In this document: positions 23,979-33,592 of the stretch, in pieces
How positions within the stretch are numbered: position 1 is the first letter of the stretch
Layout of the letters: every line of letters begins with the position of its first letter
Assembly: GCF_963678635.1 (NCBI RefSeq)
Contig: NC_087062.1
Coordinates: forward strand, 8,794,193 to 8,858,192
Direction: 5' to 3'
DNA length: 64,000 nt
Source of the DNA: Symsagittifera roscoffensis
Lineage: Eukaryota; Xenacoelomorpha; Acoela; Convolutidae
Notes under the pieces: generated by a model
The model's database searches: none
Told to the model about the DNA's origin: nothing
Seen by the model: the letters and a program-made list of their open reading frames with translations, nothing else
Program-made: the position numbers and the translations under genes

Positions 23979-24925
23979 AAACTCACAGACATTATGAACA
24001 ACTTCAATGATGAGTTGAACACCTTCAGAGTTCATTTACCTGGAGGCGATGAAATTTCAATCGCAGATGAAGCCGCGGTGTTAGAACTGTTCGATTCTCA
24101 GAATCCAGATTGGTCAACAGGAGGACGCGTGACTTCAATTCCAATTGCTAGAGTTCCTCGCGTCTTTCTCCAAAATTCCGAAATGACCAAAAACTTCGTT
24201 GACCGTTACAATTCGTTGCAGACTGGAGAATTTGGAGAAATTGACGTTTACAAAAAATTGCTGAGTCTCAAAAACATGAAACAGGTTGGAGGCACTCTCA
24301 TTTTTCCCAACGTCGATGGTAATCATTTTAATTCGCCGGAAGCCAAAGTTGAAATAGATTTCGTTGTAATTGATTCTCGCAAAGGAGTAATAGTTGTGAG
24401 CGTAAAAAATTCAACGCTGATTAAAAAGACGAACCATGTCAAAGATATGGAAAAACACACGAAATTCATTCGTTTGCTTCGAGACTTTAGCCAATGCAAT
24501 TCATCGGTTCCTCCAGTACATGGACTAATATGTTCTTTAAAGTCTGATGTTAATCTTGACAAATTGCAGCGAGAAGGGTATTGCAAGCTGTCGGATTCCC
24601 ACGAAAAAAGATTCGTTTTTCAGCCGAATGATATGATAAATTTTCTATCTGCGTGGGAACGTATGCTAGGAAAGATGCCAAATTTAGATCAGACGCAAGC
24701 CAGCAATTTGTCCAAATTGGCTTCCAGACTTGCAGTTTTTAACTTGATGGAAGGTACTTTATCATTTTTGCATGAAAAAATGGAGTCAAATGCTATTCAG
24801 GAAATCAAATTGAAAAAATCGGAAGCGTCAAAAATGATCGAGGAAGCTGTATCAATGAGTGCAGCTGGTCAAAACTTGGACGTTGCCAAAATTTCGGACC
24901 TAATGCAGCAAGTTCCTGCAACCAG
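23979..24925 (+). CDS. NERD/helicase-like/beta-helix/MYND protein, 5' portion (split by Copia)
   Basis: Open in one frame from the gap edge to the Copia insertion. About 24,220-24,420 encodes a nuclease-related (NERD) domain: GEFGEIDVYKKL, IFPNVDGN, then EIDFVVID and VIVVSVKN. These correspond to the Glu, Asp and x-Lys core of a PD-(D/E)xK fold; the usual acid before the Lys is Ser here, so catalysis is uncertain. The rest is helical. After codon ACC and the first two bases of the next codon, the Copia LTR begins and the frame hits a stop at 24,990. Skipping the 4,877-bp insertion (element plus one target copy) continues the frame exactly at 29,803. The start lies in the gap. Function unknown; nuclease-like by family. 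Confidence 0.8.
24921..24925. repeat. Copia target-site duplication, left
   Basis: ACCAG, repeated directly after the 3' LTR at 29,798-29,802. Confidence 0.95.
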
Positions 24926-25263
24926 TGTTGAGGACAGACGAGCTCAATGCCAGACTAGTGAAATACCAGACCAAACTCAAGGTCAGACTTGAGCAATAGA
25001 AACCTAATTAAAGGTCAACTGGTATAAAACTCAATGCACTCAGACAAGGTCAACTGGTCTGCTGGTATTTGATAAACTAATTAATTAACTGGTAATTAAT
25101 TAACTGGTACTATTTGATGCTCAGTTTGTCGTGTCATTTTACAAACACAATCTCAATTCATTCTTCAACAATCAGTATCTCTTCTCTCTCCTCAGTTGAA
25201 ACCTCAGATAACTCTCAAACCTCTATCCCCTAGTCCTACTTGCTCTAACTCTGAATCTTAACA
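24926..25263 (+). repeat. Copia 5' LTR
   Basis: 338 bp, begins TGTTGAGGACAG and ends GAATCTTAACA. Contains AACTGGTAATTAATTAACTG-type short direct repeats in the upstream half and a pyrimidine-rich TCTCTTCTCTCTCCTC near the end. Confidence 0.97.
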
Positions 25264-25278
25264 GGTTATGGGCCCAGA
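25264..25278 (+). promoter_or_regulatory. Copia primer-binding site
   Basis: GGTTATGGGCCCAGA follows the LTR directly. It matches the internal, anticodon-region primer site known for Drosophila copia, which is primed by a cleaved half of initiator methionine tRNA rather than the tRNA 3' end. There is no TGG complementary to the tRNA CCA end. Confidence 0.75.
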
Positions 25279-25360
25279 TTTCTAAACTTTTTGATTTAAT
25301 AATTATTTGATTTCTGTCAGAGTTTTTTTTAGCTTTTATCTAGCCTTTAGCAAAGCAGAG

Positions 25361-28300
25361 ATGGACTTGAAACTGGCTGGATTCAGTGGAAAGTCTGAAG
25401 ATTTTCCAGCTTGGTCGACGAAGTTTGTGGCACTGATGCATACCAAAGGCCTGTTCAGGACTGTGATGGGCAATGACGATCTACCAGAAGCTGAACCTAC
25501 GCTACCTGAGAATCCGAATGCTGACCAGATGACGGCGTACAACACCAAGATGCAGGAGCGAGCTGTGCTGATCCAGCAGAGGAAAGACAACCGAAACACA
25601 GTGTGGTCACATCTAGCTCTGGTCCTGAACAACACCACACTGATGTACATCAAGAACGACTGCGTGGCTGCGGATGGCTATGGCGATGGGACGAAGGCCT
25701 GGAGACTGCTGCAAGAGAAGTTTTGCAGTGTGGAGAGGCCTACAGTGGTCAGTCTAGTAGGCCAGCTTGCGAAGCTGCGCCTAGGATCAGAGGAGGATCT
25801 CGATGACTACTTCGTTCGAAGTCAAGAGCTGATGACGCGGCTGAGTGAAGCTGGGGAAGCAATTACGGACACACTCTTCAATGCGCTCGTGATCAACGGA
25901 CTGCCTGACAGCTTTGAGCATTTCGTGGTGCAGGAGAGCTTCCAGCCGGCCAAGACTTTTACAGAGCTGAGAACGAGGTTGAGGAACTATGATGACTCGA
26001 GACGAGCTCGATGTGGAGAGAAGATTGGGAATGGACACATAGCTATGCAAGCTGTGAGGAAGAAGAAAGGAGCGTCGGGTGGTGGCTGTTTTGTGTGCGG
26101 TCAGAAGGGTCATTTGGCAAGAGATTGCAGATCCAGAAGTGACAGTGGTCAATCTGGTGCTCGAGGCAGTGGCTCGAATGAAGCAAGTGGTCCAACTTCA
26201 AGGAAGCAAGGGTGCTTCAAGTGTGGACAACAAGGACACTTTGCAAGGGACTGCAAGCAGGCAAAGACAGGGTTCTTCAGTTGTTGTGCAACAACCTCAA
26301 TGAAGGGAGATGATCTCATTGTGGATACGGGATGCACCGATCATGTAGTGCGCGACAAGGCTGTCTTCTCAAGCTTTGAGAAATGGGATGAGGGGACAAC
26401 AGTTGAGAATCCGAACGGTACAATATCAAAGATTGAGGGCATAGGCTCGGTGGAAGTGGACATACGAGACTGTCAAGATGTGACGAGGAGCTACACTTTC
26501 CACAATGTGCTGTTTGTGCCGAGCTACAACGTGAATCTGATGAGTGTGAGCTCAGCAATAGCTAGAGGGTCTAGTTTCAGCTTTACATCAGACTCTTCTC
26601 ATCTTGTGGCACCGGATGGTCGACGGCTACCAGTGAAGCAGCGCGGCAAGCTTTTCTTCCTGGAGTGCAAGTTCAAGAGGAACGCGATGACTCTAGCTAC
26701 GAAAGCGAAGATGGAGACAAGTAGTGCAATGCTGTGGCACCGAAGGCTGGGGCATCTCAACAAGCATGATCTAATATCAGTTGTTGATGTCGGCGAGCTA
26801 GGGTTCTGCGAAGTGTGCACAGCTTCGAAGATGCACGAAGTAGCAATGCCAAAGAAGACAGAGAACAGGGCAACTGCAGTGGGGCAGCGGGTCTTCAGCG
26901 ACATCCAGGGACCATTTGAAGTTGCGAGCATGCATGGAGCGCGCTATGCCGTGAGCTTCATTGATGACTTCAGCCGTCTGGCAGTGGTCAAGTACCTGGT
27001 TAAGAAGAGCGATACTCTTTCGAAGTTCAAAGACTTTGTAGCTGAGCACGGAACACCGAAGTGCTTGAGAACTGACAACGGAGGTGAGTATTCGTCGAAT
27101 GCTTTTCGGATGTTCTGTAGAGAAATGCAGGTGAAACAGGAGTTTACAGTACCTAATACTCCGCAACAGAATGGCGTGGCAGAGAGGTACAACAGGGTGA
27201 TAACTGAGATGACTCGATGTATACTGGCCGATGCAAAGCTCTCAAAGATGTTCTGGGTACGAGCAATGTCAACGGCAGTCAGGGTTCGCAACTTGTGTCC
27301 TACATCCAGCAATGAGCATCGCATTTCATCAATGGAGATGCATTATGGGAAGCCATCGAAAGTCAACTACCTGCGAGTGTTCGGATGCCTGGCGTACTAC
27401 CTGGACAGAGGAAACCGGCGGAAACTGGATCCGAAAGGCAAGAAGAGCAAGTTCATTGGTTATGACGAGGAGAGCAAAGCCTACTTGCTGATGGACCTGG
27501 AGACAAAGCGAGTGGTACGAGCAAGAAGCGTGACGTTCAATGAAGACATCATTCCAGACGACTTTCTGGTAGACAGTGAGCAGTCACAAACACTGGGTCT
27601 ATCAATCGAGGGATGCATTGATGTAGAGGAAACTAGCACGAAGAACATCACTGAGTCTACCAATAAAGCGAATGATAGTGGAGCAGCAGCTTCAGTGGGG
27701 GTTACGGAAGATGACCCAGTCGAGACTGAAGAATTGGAACCACCTTCCACAGAGCCTCCAGAGCAGAGGCCAACAGAGATTCCAGAGCAGCGGTCAACTA
27801 GAACGCGGAACCCTCCCATCCGATACGGACTGGCTTACACTCATGCTTCAGTGATAGCACAAGAGCCAAGAAGCTACTTGGAAGCAGTATCTGGACCAGA
27901 AAGGGAGCAGTGGCTAGCAGCTATGGCTTTGGAGGTGCAGTCACTGAAGGCAATGGGCACCTGGACACTTGTTGATAGACCAAATTCTCGCAAGGTCATT
28001 CCTGGACGCTGGGTGCTTGCTGTGAAGAGAGATGCAATGGGACAAGTGGAGCGGTTTAAAGCCAGATACGTGGTGAAGGGTTTTATGCAAGTGGAAGGAC
28101 TGGACTTCAATGAGACCTTTGCGCCAACCTGTAAACCAGAAACAAAGAGAATACTACTGGCTTTGGGAGCGCAAGATGATCTTGTACTTCATCAGATGGA
28201 CGTGAAGTCAGCCTTCCTCAACTCGCCGTTAACAGAAACTGTGTATATGGAACAGCCCGAGGGGTTCAGCAGCGGGGACAACCAAGTGTGTTTGCTACAA

Positions 28301-29452
28301 CGCAGTATCTATGGGCTGAAGCAGGCAGGAAGGGACTGGTACCAGACGCTGAGCACGTTTCTTCTGGAGACTGGTTTCACTCGAAGCACCAATGACTTCT
28401 GTTTGTTCACGATGAGGGGAATGGATGATGCTATGATCTATGTTCTAGTATGGGTGGATGATATCATCATTGGCTGCAAACTGCAAGCAGAAGTTGACAG
28501 GGTGAGGGACCGATTCACTGACCGATTCAAGATGGATGATCGCGGTCCATTAGCCTGGTTTTTGAAAATGCAGGTCAAACGGGCACCTGGTTCTGTCACT
28601 GTGAATCAGTCTCGCTACATTGAAGACTGCTTGGAGCGCTTTGGGTTGGCTGACTGCAAACCAGTAGGGACACCAGCTGATATCAGCACTCAGTTGACGA
28701 AGAAGGACTGCCCTGGAGCGGGCTCAGAAGAAGCAGTGGCAATGCAGCGTGAGGACTACAGAGGCATAGTGGGCTCGTTATTGTACATAGCCAAGCAAAC
28801 GAGGCCAGACATCCTAGCTACTGTGACTCAACTTTCACGGTTTCTGGAGAATCCTGGGAGAACACACTGGGTGGCTGCTAAGAGAGTACTGCGATACCTG
28901 AAAGGAACCAAAGATCTGGAGCTGTGCTACATCAAAGATCCTGATGGGTTCAACCTTTATGGTTCAGCAGATGCTGACTGGGCTGGTGACGTTGATGACA
29001 GAAGGTCAACAACAGGCTACAGTTTTCATGTGCAGCGGTCAGGAGCAGCAATCAGCTGGAGTACCAAGAAGCAACCTACTGCAGCAATATCTACCAGCGA
29101 AGCTGAGTATCAAGCAATGGCAGCGGCTGTTCAGGAAGGCCTCTACTTACGATCCCTACTCAATGAGATGGATATGACGTGTGATGGTCCAACTGTGATC
29201 AACGAGGACAACCAGAGCTGCATCAAGATGTGCAAAAATCCCGTAATGCAGAAGCGTACAAAGCACATTGATGTCAAGTATCACTTTGTCCGAGAGCGGG
29301 TCGAGGATGGAACATTTGCGCTCGAGTACTGTCCAACCGAAAACATGGAGGCTGACTTGTTGACGAAATCCCTGAGCAAGGCAAAGGTGGATCAACATCG
29401 TCGAACGCTGATGGGTTGCAGCCTGACATTGGACAAAGCCAATTCAGCCTGA
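25361..29452 (+). CDS. Copia Gag-Pol polyprotein
   Basis: 1,363 codons from ATG 25,361; the frame is open further upstream to 25,307 without another ATG. Domains in order: UBN2-type Gag with LAGFSGKSEDFPAW at the N-terminus; two CCHC knuckles (residues about 243-256 CFVCGQKGHLARDC and 285-298); aspartic protease with VDTG at about 321; pre-integrase HHCC (HRRLGHL ... CEVC); integrase with catalytic residues in FSDIQGPF, LRTDNGGEY and NGVAERYN; Ty1/copia reverse transcriptase with WVDD at about 1,031-1,034; and RNase H with SADADWAGD, STSEAEY and EDNQSC. No stop or frameshift. Gag and Pol are in one frame, so protein ratios must be set by processing or splicing. Confidence 0.97.
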   Translation: MDLKLAGFSGKSEDFPAWSTKFVALMHTKGLFRTVMGNDDLPEAEPTLPENPNADQMTAYNTKMQERAVLIQQRKDNRNTVWSHLALVLNNTTLMYIKNDCVAADGYGDGTKAWRLLQEKFCSVERPTVVSLVGQLAKLRLGSEEDLDDYFVRSQELMTRLSEAGEAITDTLFNALVINGLPDSFEHFVVQESFQPAKTFTELRTRLRNYDDSRRARCGEKIGNGHIAMQAVRKKKGASGGGCFVCGQKGHLARDCRSRSDSGQSGARGSGSNEASGPTSRKQGCFKCGQQGHFARDCKQAKTGFFSCCATTSMKGDDLIVDTGCTDHVVRDKAVFSSFEKWDEGTTVENPNGTISKIEGIGSVEVDIRDCQDVTRSYTFHNVLFVPSYNVNLMSVSSAIARGSSFSFTSDSSHLVAPDGRRLPVKQRGKLFFLECKFKRNAMTLATKAKMETSSAMLWHRRLGHLNKHDLISVVDVGELGFCEVCTASKMHEVAMPKKTENRATAVGQRVFSDIQGPFEVASMHGARYAVSFIDDFSRLAVVKYLVKKSDTLSKFKDFVAEHGTPKCLRTDNGGEYSSNAFRMFCREMQVKQEFTVPNTPQQNGVAERYNRVITEMTRCILADAKLSKMFWVRAMSTAVRVRNLCPTSSNEHRISSMEMHYGKPSKVNYLRVFGCLAYYLDRGNRRKLDPKGKKSKFIGYDEESKAYLLMDLETKRVVRARSVTFNEDIIPDDFLVDSEQSQTLGLSIEGCIDVEETSTKNITESTNKANDSGAAASVGVTEDDPVETEELEPPSTEPPEQRPTEIPEQRSTRTRNPPIRYGLAYTHASVIAQEPRSYLEAVSGPEREQWLAAMALEVQSLKAMGTWTLVDRPNSRKVIPGRWVLAVKRDAMGQVERFKARYVVKGFMQVEGLDFNETFAPTCKPETKRILLALGAQDDLVLHQMDVKSAFLNSPLTETVYMEQPEGFSSGDNQVCLLQRSIYGLKQAGRDWYQTLSTFLLETGFTRSTNDFCLFTMRGMDDAMIYVLVWVDDIIIGCKLQAEVDRVRDRFTDRFKMDDRGPLAWFLKMQVKRAPGSVTVNQSRYIEDCLERFGLADCKPVGTPADISTQLTKKDCPGAGSEEAVAMQREDYRGIVGSLLYIAKQTRPDILATVTQLSRFLENPGRTHWVAAKRVLRYLKGTKDLELCYIKDPDGFNLYGSADADWAGDVDDRRSTTGYSFHVQRSGAAISWSTKKQPTAAISTSEAEYQAMAAAVQEGLYLRSLLNEMDMTCDGPTVINEDNQSCIKMCKNPVMQKRTKHIDVKYHFVRERVEDGTFALEYCPTENMEADLLTKSLSKAKVDQHRRTLMGCSLTLDKANSA

Positions 29453-29459
29453 GTGGGGG
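29451..29459 (+). promoter_or_regulatory. Copia polypurine tract
   Basis: GAGTGGGGG ending exactly at the 3' LTR boundary and overlapping the end of the polyprotein gene; the plus-strand priming site. Confidence 0.85.
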
Positions 29460-29797
29460 TGTTGAGGACAGACGAGCTCAATGCCAGACTAGTGAAATAC
29501 CAGACCAAACTCAAGGTCAGACTTGAGCAATAGAAACCTAATTAAAGGTCAACTGGTATAAAACTCAATGCACTCAGACAAGGTCAACTGGTCTGCTGGT
29601 ATTTGATAAACTAATTAATTAACTGGTAATTAATTAACTGGTACTATTTGATGCTCAGTTTGTCGTGTCATTTTACAAACACAATCTCAATTCATTCTTC
29701 AACAATCAGTATCTCTTCTCTCTCCTCAGTTGAAACCTCAGATAACTCTCAAACCTCTATCCCCTAGTCCTACTTGCTCTAACTCTGAATCTTAACA
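29460..29797 (+). repeat. Copia 3' LTR
   Basis: 338 bp, same sequence as the 5' LTR by eye. Confidence 0.97.
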
Positions 29798-29802
29798 ACC
29801 AG
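29798..29802. repeat. Copia target-site duplication, right
   Basis: ACCAG, copy of 24,921-24,925. Confidence 0.95.
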
Positions 29803-32800
29803 TGGTACCTCAAGTTGCAATCAAAAAAAGAAGAAGTCGTATTTTTTGTGGACAAATGACCAGCTAAATGTAATATGGCGCATAATCGCAGAGCTTAAAC
29901 AGCATAAATCATCCGCAAAAGGATGTCGCATTCTAGTGGCTGGACCCAAAGGGTCGGGTAAAACGATGCTACTTCTTTATGTAGCGGAGTTAGCCAAACT
30001 AGTCCTAGCACCTGATAACAAGGACATGGAACCCAAAGTTGCTGTATGCGACGGACGTTTGGGCTCAACGCAGATTCTTTTTGAAAAATTGAAGAAGCAG
30101 CTGAGCAATAAAAGCATTTGCGTACATCCTGAAATGATTCCCAAAAAAAACTTGCTCGAAAAGTACGATCTGATTCTTGTCGACGAGTATGTTCACATCA
30201 TTGGATCTGTCCACATTTCCAATTTTTCACATTCACAACATGTCATCATTTTCACGTCAGACAAATTGACCATCTCTCCTGAAAACCCAATTCTTCTTAC
30301 TTTCGAGGTCCTGCATTTGTCATGTTCCTTGCGATCCACAGTAGAACTGGCAAGTTTCGCAGAAGAGTTCCGAAAAATGGATACAGAAAACCGGCACATT
30401 AGTCTCAGAGCCGGTCACAATTATCGAGGTCCTGAACCTACTGTAAAAATACTCGACTTCGATTCGACACAGGATCCCGAACAGAGCACATTCGCCAAGC
30501 AGGCATCTAAGTACATCAAACAAGTTGTCCTAGAATCACGTGGTTTGAAAAACATACTAGCAGTTCCATATGTTCATGCCATTACATTGAGTCGAGTATT
30601 AACACAACTGGCGAATCACAAAATCCGCTACGAGTACAAAAATCCCGGAGATTTTTACAGCAAATCCCGCCATCTTTTCGAAGATGAAGAAAATCCAGAA
30701 TGTAATTATTCCACTTCTAGTGATTATCCGGTCGTGACCTTTGTAACTGGAAATCACGTGGATGGGGCGGAGTATGGCTCCGTAGTTGTGCTGCTCGAAA
30801 AATCCCTCCCTCATTTCTGGCACAATTTTCTATTTCATAGTTTGTTCATTGCCTTCACCAGAGCCACGACAAAACTTGTAATTGTTGTGAACAATGCCAC
30901 AGAAGCTCCTGTAGTCCACATGCCTTCAAAAGAGAATGCGCCTATTTTTTGGCATATGATTGGTCCTACGTTTGGGCCCCAATACGCTTACTCCTGGATT
31001 AAAACGAATATGTCCAATTTGAGCTCAAAAGTACATGCCATTCTTGAACAATCCTTTAGGTCGCCCTTTCCTATCATTTTGTTTGGTATAAATCCCATAA
31101 TTGAGGGCATGAGCGAAATTGACCCCCCTATCCAATCGGACCCGGCTGCTAATCTGAGTGCCAAAAAGCTAAAATGGTTCAAATTGCCAAATGAAAACAC
31201 ATTGGTTCTTTTGAGAGACGACAACGATTTAATTTGTTTGGGAAGATCTAATTTATATCAAGAGTTTTGCGCCCTCATTTTTGTTATTTTCTCAGAAAAT
31301 ATATTCCTCGAAATCGTAAATCGTATTGATAGGCATAGATTGTTATACTTCATGCACGAAAGACAACTTGGGTTTTCGCCAATTTATTTGGTAACAACGT
31401 TCGATATAAACCGTTCGGCTGTTGATAGTGACAAAGTTTGCGAGCATTTGTCAAAAAAAAGTCAGTCAGGTGGCATTTTTGAAAACCAGTTAGAAGAAAC
31501 ATCGCAAAAATTGGTGACAAAAAATTCAAACAATCAGCAGCAAAATGAAAAAAGTGCCGAAGTCAAACATCATTTCAGACCTGACAAGAGTTCACATTCA
31601 GAACTATTAGCCGAAACGTCACAGAAGGAAAACACGCCCGATTTGACAAAAAGTTTTGAATTGTTATCGAAAAATTACAAAAGTCAGCTAAATTCTTCAA
31701 AAATTGAAGAGCTGTGTACTATGCGGATGAAACTTGCAGAATTAGCGAGAGAACTTGCTTATTGTCACTATCCTCTATCTGTCGAGCAGAAGAGTCGGGA
31801 TGAAAAGAATCTGAGCCTTGCTACAGACTTTTTCTCGAAAGCACAAGAGTTTAATCCGGTTTCAATGATTGGACATTTTGAGCATTATAAAAAATGCTTG
31901 AATCTGCTGTCTAAAGAAGTTACCGAAGGCTGGCAAAAAGTAGACAATCAAGAGAAAGAAGCGAAATATATTTTAAACGTCGGAACACAGAAAAAGAAAA
32001 TAGAAGACGCTGTGATTCGAGATAAAATCAATGGTAGCCCTTGTTACAATTTGATCAAATTCAAGTCGGACTGTCTTCTACTGGACAAAAGTGAAAAGTG
32101 TTGCCATCACTCGGTATTTGGCGCAATTCTGGCTGCGTGTCTTGCTGGAAAGAAACAAGTGTCATTATTGATGAATCCAGGAGATTATGAGGAGCTCTGG
32201 TCAGTGTTTTTAAGTAACCCGCCAAGCCTTCAGATTTTTCACCTCCCCTGTGAAGTGGACATCGTTGGAAACTGGGTTCCTGAGAATCAAACTTCTTCTA
32301 ATAAATGGATCAGCGAAGACCCTCCTATAGTGATCCAAAACGTGGTACAGAACCTTAAAGTACCTAGTCTATTGGCAACTACTTTCAATCTATTGGCAAC
32401 GACCATTTATCTAACTAGAGTAACCGTAAAAAATTGGCAAACCTCTCAAAACCCAGCTATTTTTAGCAGCTCCAATTCCGTTCTAGAAGCCACAGAATGT
32501 TCGTTTATGTCTGAATGCGCGGCAGCTATTTCTCTTCACAAAAATTCGAAGATAATTTTGGAAAAATGTCGGTTCGTTGACACATACGGAGCTGTATTAT
32601 CAACATCCGAGGGAAAACTACACATATCAGATACCCTAATTGACAACGCAAAATTCGCTGCCGGCATTGAGTTGCGAGCAAACGTCTCAGCTCTGATTGA
32701 AAACTGCAGGATTCAAAACTGCTCAATGCAGGCTGTTTCTTGCATGGACAGTGACGTAACAATAAGAGACTGTCATTTTAAAGCAAACAATTTAAAAGCT

Positions 32801-33592
32801 ACTGCAGATTTGGGTGCGATTCAGTTACTTCGTTGCAAAACTGAAGTCTTGAGCACAACAATAAGGAACCAACAGAGACATGGAATTGTTGTAGAGTATG
32901 GTCATTGTATTGTCTACAAAGTATCCATCAGCGACTGTAAAAATGGGGCGATTTTAGTTGCCGGCGAGTGTTCCGTTAGCCACTGTGATTTTCAGCACTG
33001 TCCGTTTGGAATGGTTATTGCGGGACTAGGCTTGTTGAGAATGTCATCCAATGAGATTACGCAGTGCAAGGCAAGGTTCGCAAGACTTCCGGGGACGAAA
33101 GCTCCAATAAACATGGACACAAATTTAGAAGAGAATGATTCAACAATACAGTGTTCAAATGAACCGTGGGAAATTGAAAAGAACGCATCAAAAATTTTCG
33201 AGAAACGCGCAAAAGTTCGAGAGGAACTGCGAAAGAAACGTACTGAGCTAGGCAAGGTTCTGGGATTTGAGCAGCCATTCCCACTTCCTTGTGGCTTTTG
33301 TACCGTGGACGTTTACGAAAAAAGGTCGCAATACTTTCTATGCCCACGATGTGAAACGACAGTATTCTGCTCGAACATTTGCCGAGAAAAAAGTAAATTT
33401 CTACACAAACCACAGTGTGATTGGACAGCAGATATTCTTGAAAAATTTCAAAAAATCAAGTCGAGCGAACTGAGCAACCAGAAGAACTCGGAATCACCGC
33501 AAAAGAGCTCTAGAACTGCCGAGAAAACTGAGAATGAACAACTCGCACCTGGCCTCAGAAAAAAACGTCGCATTACAAAAAAAAAGAAATAA
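29803..33592 (+). CDS. NERD/helicase-like/beta-helix/MYND protein, 3' portion
   Basis: Continuation of the interrupted gene, about 1,263 codons; together with the 5' part about 1,578 residues are visible. Residue numbers here count from the TTG at 29,846. Walker A GPKGSGKT is at about 33-40, Walker B/DExx LILVDEY at about 110, and an SF1 motif VI-like FIAFTRATTKLVIVV at about 334, typical of UvrD-type NTPases. A Lys/Glu-rich helical part follows. About 880-1,070 holds regularly spaced 20-25-residue repeats (for example SALIENCRIQNC, DVTIRDCHF) typical of right-handed parallel beta-helices. A MYND-type zinc finger spans C1149 to C1191 (CGFC, CPRC, CSNIC, HKPQC), and the C-terminus is a basic, nuclear-signal-like tail. 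NERD plus UvrD-like helicase is a known bacterial pairing; the beta-helix and MYND additions are eukaryotic in flavour. TTG 29,846 is not a true start. Confidence 0.8.

Larger units (their letters stand above)
24926..29797 (+). mobile_element. Intact Copia (Ty1/copia) LTR retrotransposon
   Basis: Complete 4,872-bp element: two 338-bp LTRs with no difference seen by eye, a primer-binding site immediately after the 5' LTR, one uninterrupted polyprotein, a polypurine tract directly before the 3' LTR, and 5-bp target duplications ACCAG (24,921-24,925 and 29,798-29,802). LTRs run TG...CA. Identical LTRs and an open frame imply a very recent, possibly still segregating insertion. It interrupts the NERD gene in the sense orientation. 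Base composition is markedly richer in G+C than the surrounding DNA. Confidence 0.97.

Noticed and set aside
23672-24035. Open frames on both strands spanning the N gap
   Set aside because: They are open only because N codons are not stops; only the plus-strand frame continuing into the NERD motifs is kept, and only after the gap.
25336-28110. Several reverse-strand open frames of 60-126 codons opposite the Copia polyprotein
   Set aside because: Overlap a strongly conserved sense gene, have no motifs and no splice or promoter logic; treated as shadows.
29846-29848. TTG as the start of an independent 1,248-residue protein
   Set aside because: The frame is open upstream to the Copia boundary and joins the NERD segment in phase; the TTG is an internal codon of an interrupted gene.
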